Shown: in pieces, positions 5,370-6,476 of the stretch | Numbering within the stretch: position 1 is the first letter of the stretch | How the letters are laid out: every line of letters begins with the position of its first letter | Source: Micavibrio aeruginosavorus | GTDB lineage: Bacteria; Pseudomonadota; Alphaproteobacteria; UBA9219 | Direction of reading: 5' to 3' | Assembly: GCA_020720905.1 (NCBI GenBank) | Contig: DYNT01000077.1 | Coordinates: 1 to 6,476 of the forward strand | DNA: 6,476 nucleotides | Notes under the pieces: generated by a model | Seen by the model: the letters and a program-made list of their open reading frames with translations, nothing else | Database searches by the model: none | Told to the model about the DNA's origin: nothing | Program-made: the position numbers and the translations under genes

Positions 5370-5545
5370 CGTTGGCGAAGCGCTGGTGGTGGATAGCGGG
5401 CGTGGAGCAGAAAGCCCATTTTCTGGCCGTTAATTTCCCGCACAGCGATGCCTGTTTTGTTAAGGCATACCCTGCCGAGACCACGGAAGCATTTTGCGAT
5501 GGGCATAATGCGGCTCTTTTTGGTGCGTTGAACCAAGATCAAGAA
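5370..5545 (+). pseudogene. Fragment of an IS21-family (IstA-type) transposase, frameshifted
   Basis: On the plus strand 5374-5391 reads GEALVV, and after a +1 shift 5393-5514 reads IAGVEQKAHFLAVNFPHSDA followed by CFVKAYPAETTEAFCDGHNAA. I recognise this as part of the catalytic (DDE) core of IstA-type transposases, where the family runs on to FFGGVP and a YDN motif. Here the family pattern dissolves after NAA, though some bases (tttttggtgcgtt, ccaagatcaa) may still align to about 5545. One extra G near 5390 explains the frame change. Only ~50 of roughly 400-500 residues remain and no IstB or terminal inverted repeats are seen, so the element is dead. The open plus-strand frame around it (5291-5602) is not a gene. 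Confidence 0.8.
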
Positions 5546-6431
5546 TGCCTCCTCCTCGGAAAAAAAGGGGGAGCCATGTTCGTTGTTGTCGATCATTTGT
5601 GACGACGATACACAACGGCTTGTAATAAACATCTAATATCACATCAACAGGAAACCCTGCTTTGTCAAAAATTGATGCCTCCTGCTTTGTAGAATAAGCA
5701 GTAAATACACCGAGCGCTTTCTGTTTTGCAAGGCGTTCAAAATTCTGAACCATGCTTCTAAAAAAACTTAGACCATCCGTTCCTCCATCCAAAGAAATCA
5801 CGGGATCATAGTTTTTCATCTCTGGAGATAAAAAAGGAATTTTTTTTGTTTCAACGGCAGGGGGATGTGAAATAATAAGGTCAAATTGCCCTTCGATCTC
5901 TCCGTTCCAATCAGCCACAAGGAACTCAGCGCGGTTTGAAAGACTGTTTGATTGCGCATTTTTCTTTGCCAAAGAAACGGCTTGTTCGCTGACATCAATG
6001 CCAACGCCAGTAGCCTTTGGTAAGCGGTGGAGTAAGGCCAACAGAAGACATCCTGTGCCCGTCCCTAAATCAAGAATACGAAGAGTCTGGTTCTGTTGCC
6101 CTTCAAATATAGACAGGATATGCTCGACCATTGCCTCTGGCCCAGAGCAAGGTTTAAAAACGTTGGGGGCAGTGCAGATGCTTATCCCGCCAAAAAGAAC
6201 AGAACCAAATATTCGGGCTAAGGGTTCCCGTTTCTCGCGACGGCGCATTATCTCTTCTGCCCTCTCCAAACTTCTTTGATCAAGCTCTACATCAAAGAAC
6301 CTGTGGATCTCTTCCTTTTTTATGTCAAGGGCATGAGCCAAAATCTCCATTGAATCTTTTTCAGGAAAATAGACACGCGCTCGCTTAAGGCGAGTTTCGA
6401 AATCCTCTAGTATTTCTCTAACTTTTCTCAT
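5460..6431 (-). CDS. PrmC/HemK-like class I methyltransferase, diverged, with altered C-terminus
   Basis: This encodes 323 residues from ATG 6431. The N-terminal part follows the PrmC helical domain (residues ~1-75, with EILAHALDIKKEEI and KREPLARIFG). The SAM-binding Rossmann domain has motif I DLGTGTG (121-127) and acidic GIDVS (144-148). The YDPVISLDGGTDGLSFFRSM stretch (208-227) is diagnostic for PrmC, which N5-methylates the Gln of release-factor GGQ. However, the catalytic NPPY is HPPA (189-192), and the usual PRPETE is KPCSGPEA. The enzyme therefore may not methylate release factors and could be a paralogue with another substrate or a decaying gene. Homology seems to end near CIVVTND (274-280). 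Residues ~281-323 continue into DNA antisense to the IS21 fragment. The DNA is more AT-rich than glpX. The ribosome binding site is weak. Confidence 0.75.
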   Translation of the reverse strand: MRKVREILEDFETRLKRARVYFPEKDSMEILAHALDIKKEEIHRFFDVELDQRSLERAEEIMRRREKREPLARIFGSVLFGGISICTAPNVFKPCSGPEAMVEHILSIFEGQQNQTLRILDLGTGTGCLLLALLHRLPKATGVGIDVSEQAVSLAKKNAQSNSLSNRAEFLVADWNGEIEGQFDLIISHPPAVETKKIPFLSPEMKNYDPVISLDGGTDGLSFFRSMVQNFERLAKQKALGVFTAYSTKQEASIFDKAGFPVDVILDVYYKPLCIVVTNDRQQRTWLPLFFRGGGILDLGSTHQKEPHYAHRKMLPWSRQGMP

Positions 6432-6476
6432 CTATTTTTAAACGCTTCCGTTTCATCTCAGGATGAAGGTTGTTAC
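6418..6476 (-). CDS. Possible C-terminal end of an upstream gene, partial
   Basis: On the minus strand a frame open from the window edge ends at TAG (6420-6418), giving NNLHPEMKRKRLKIDEKS. It would overlap the methyltransferase start by 14 nt, as in tightly packed operons, which would also explain the methyltransferase's poor ribosome binding site. Only 18 codons are visible, so this may be a chance open frame. Confidence 0.3.
   Translation of the reverse strand, partial: NNLHPEMKRKRLKIDEKS

Noticed and set aside
5291..5602. 103-residue plus-strand frame as an intact gene
   Set aside because: Only its middle is transposase sequence. The frame is entered by a shift and ends in unrelated sequence, so it is annotated as a pseudogene fragment.
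5123..5632. 169-residue minus-strand frame as a gene
   Set aside because: It is antisense to the IS21 transposase fragment and overlaps the tRNA remnant. The open frame is a shadow of the plus-strand transposase.

Overview
The window looks like chromosomal DNA of an alphaproteobacterium. The support is a class I polyhydroxyalkanoate (PHA) synthase, a class II fructose-1,6-bisphosphatase (GlpX), several small exported or lipoprotein genes, and many GC-rich palindromic intergenic repeats of the 'tggatcccgc...gcggggatgacgg' and 'ctccccttgcgggaggg' kind that are common in that class. Genus cannot be read from the sequence.

Layout, left to right. Positions 1-135 hold the start of an exported protein gene on the minus strand. 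It is followed by a long composite palindrome (208-342) and a hairpin-rich stretch (about 490-731) of uncertain nature. Two small translationally coupled genes on the plus strand (751-1026 and 1023-1214) encode membrane or exported proteins. A repeat and terminator block (1230-1491) separates them from phaC (1551-3386, minus). Diverging from phaC across a 92-bp gap is a plus-strand pair: a small lipoprotein gene whose stop codon overlaps the start of glpX (3479-3844 and 3844-4818). Together phaC and glpX concern carbon storage and gluconeogenesis, but nothing shows direct co-regulation.

The right third is different. After glpX come a 46-bp tandem repeat (4859-4986) and two further palindromes (5020-5034, 5048-5087). 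Next is a 3' fragment of a tRNA-Val(CAC) gene on the minus strand (5090-5136) with no 5' half in the window. Such a 3' tRNA remnant is the usual scar at one end of an element integrated in a tRNA gene. Its orientation puts the integrated side to the right, where the DNA is more AT-rich. There lie a frameshifted fragment of an IS21-family (IstA-type) transposase and a diverged PrmC/HemK-like methyltransferase gene read in the opposite direction. The methyltransferase has HPPA where the family has NPPY, and the last part of its frame runs into antisense IS sequence, so its C-terminus appears to have been rewritten by the insertion. I see no complete new defence or mobile system. The most informative signals are the tRNA scar with its adjacent IS and methyltransferase junction, the tandem and palindromic repeats, and the unexplained hairpin-rich segment.
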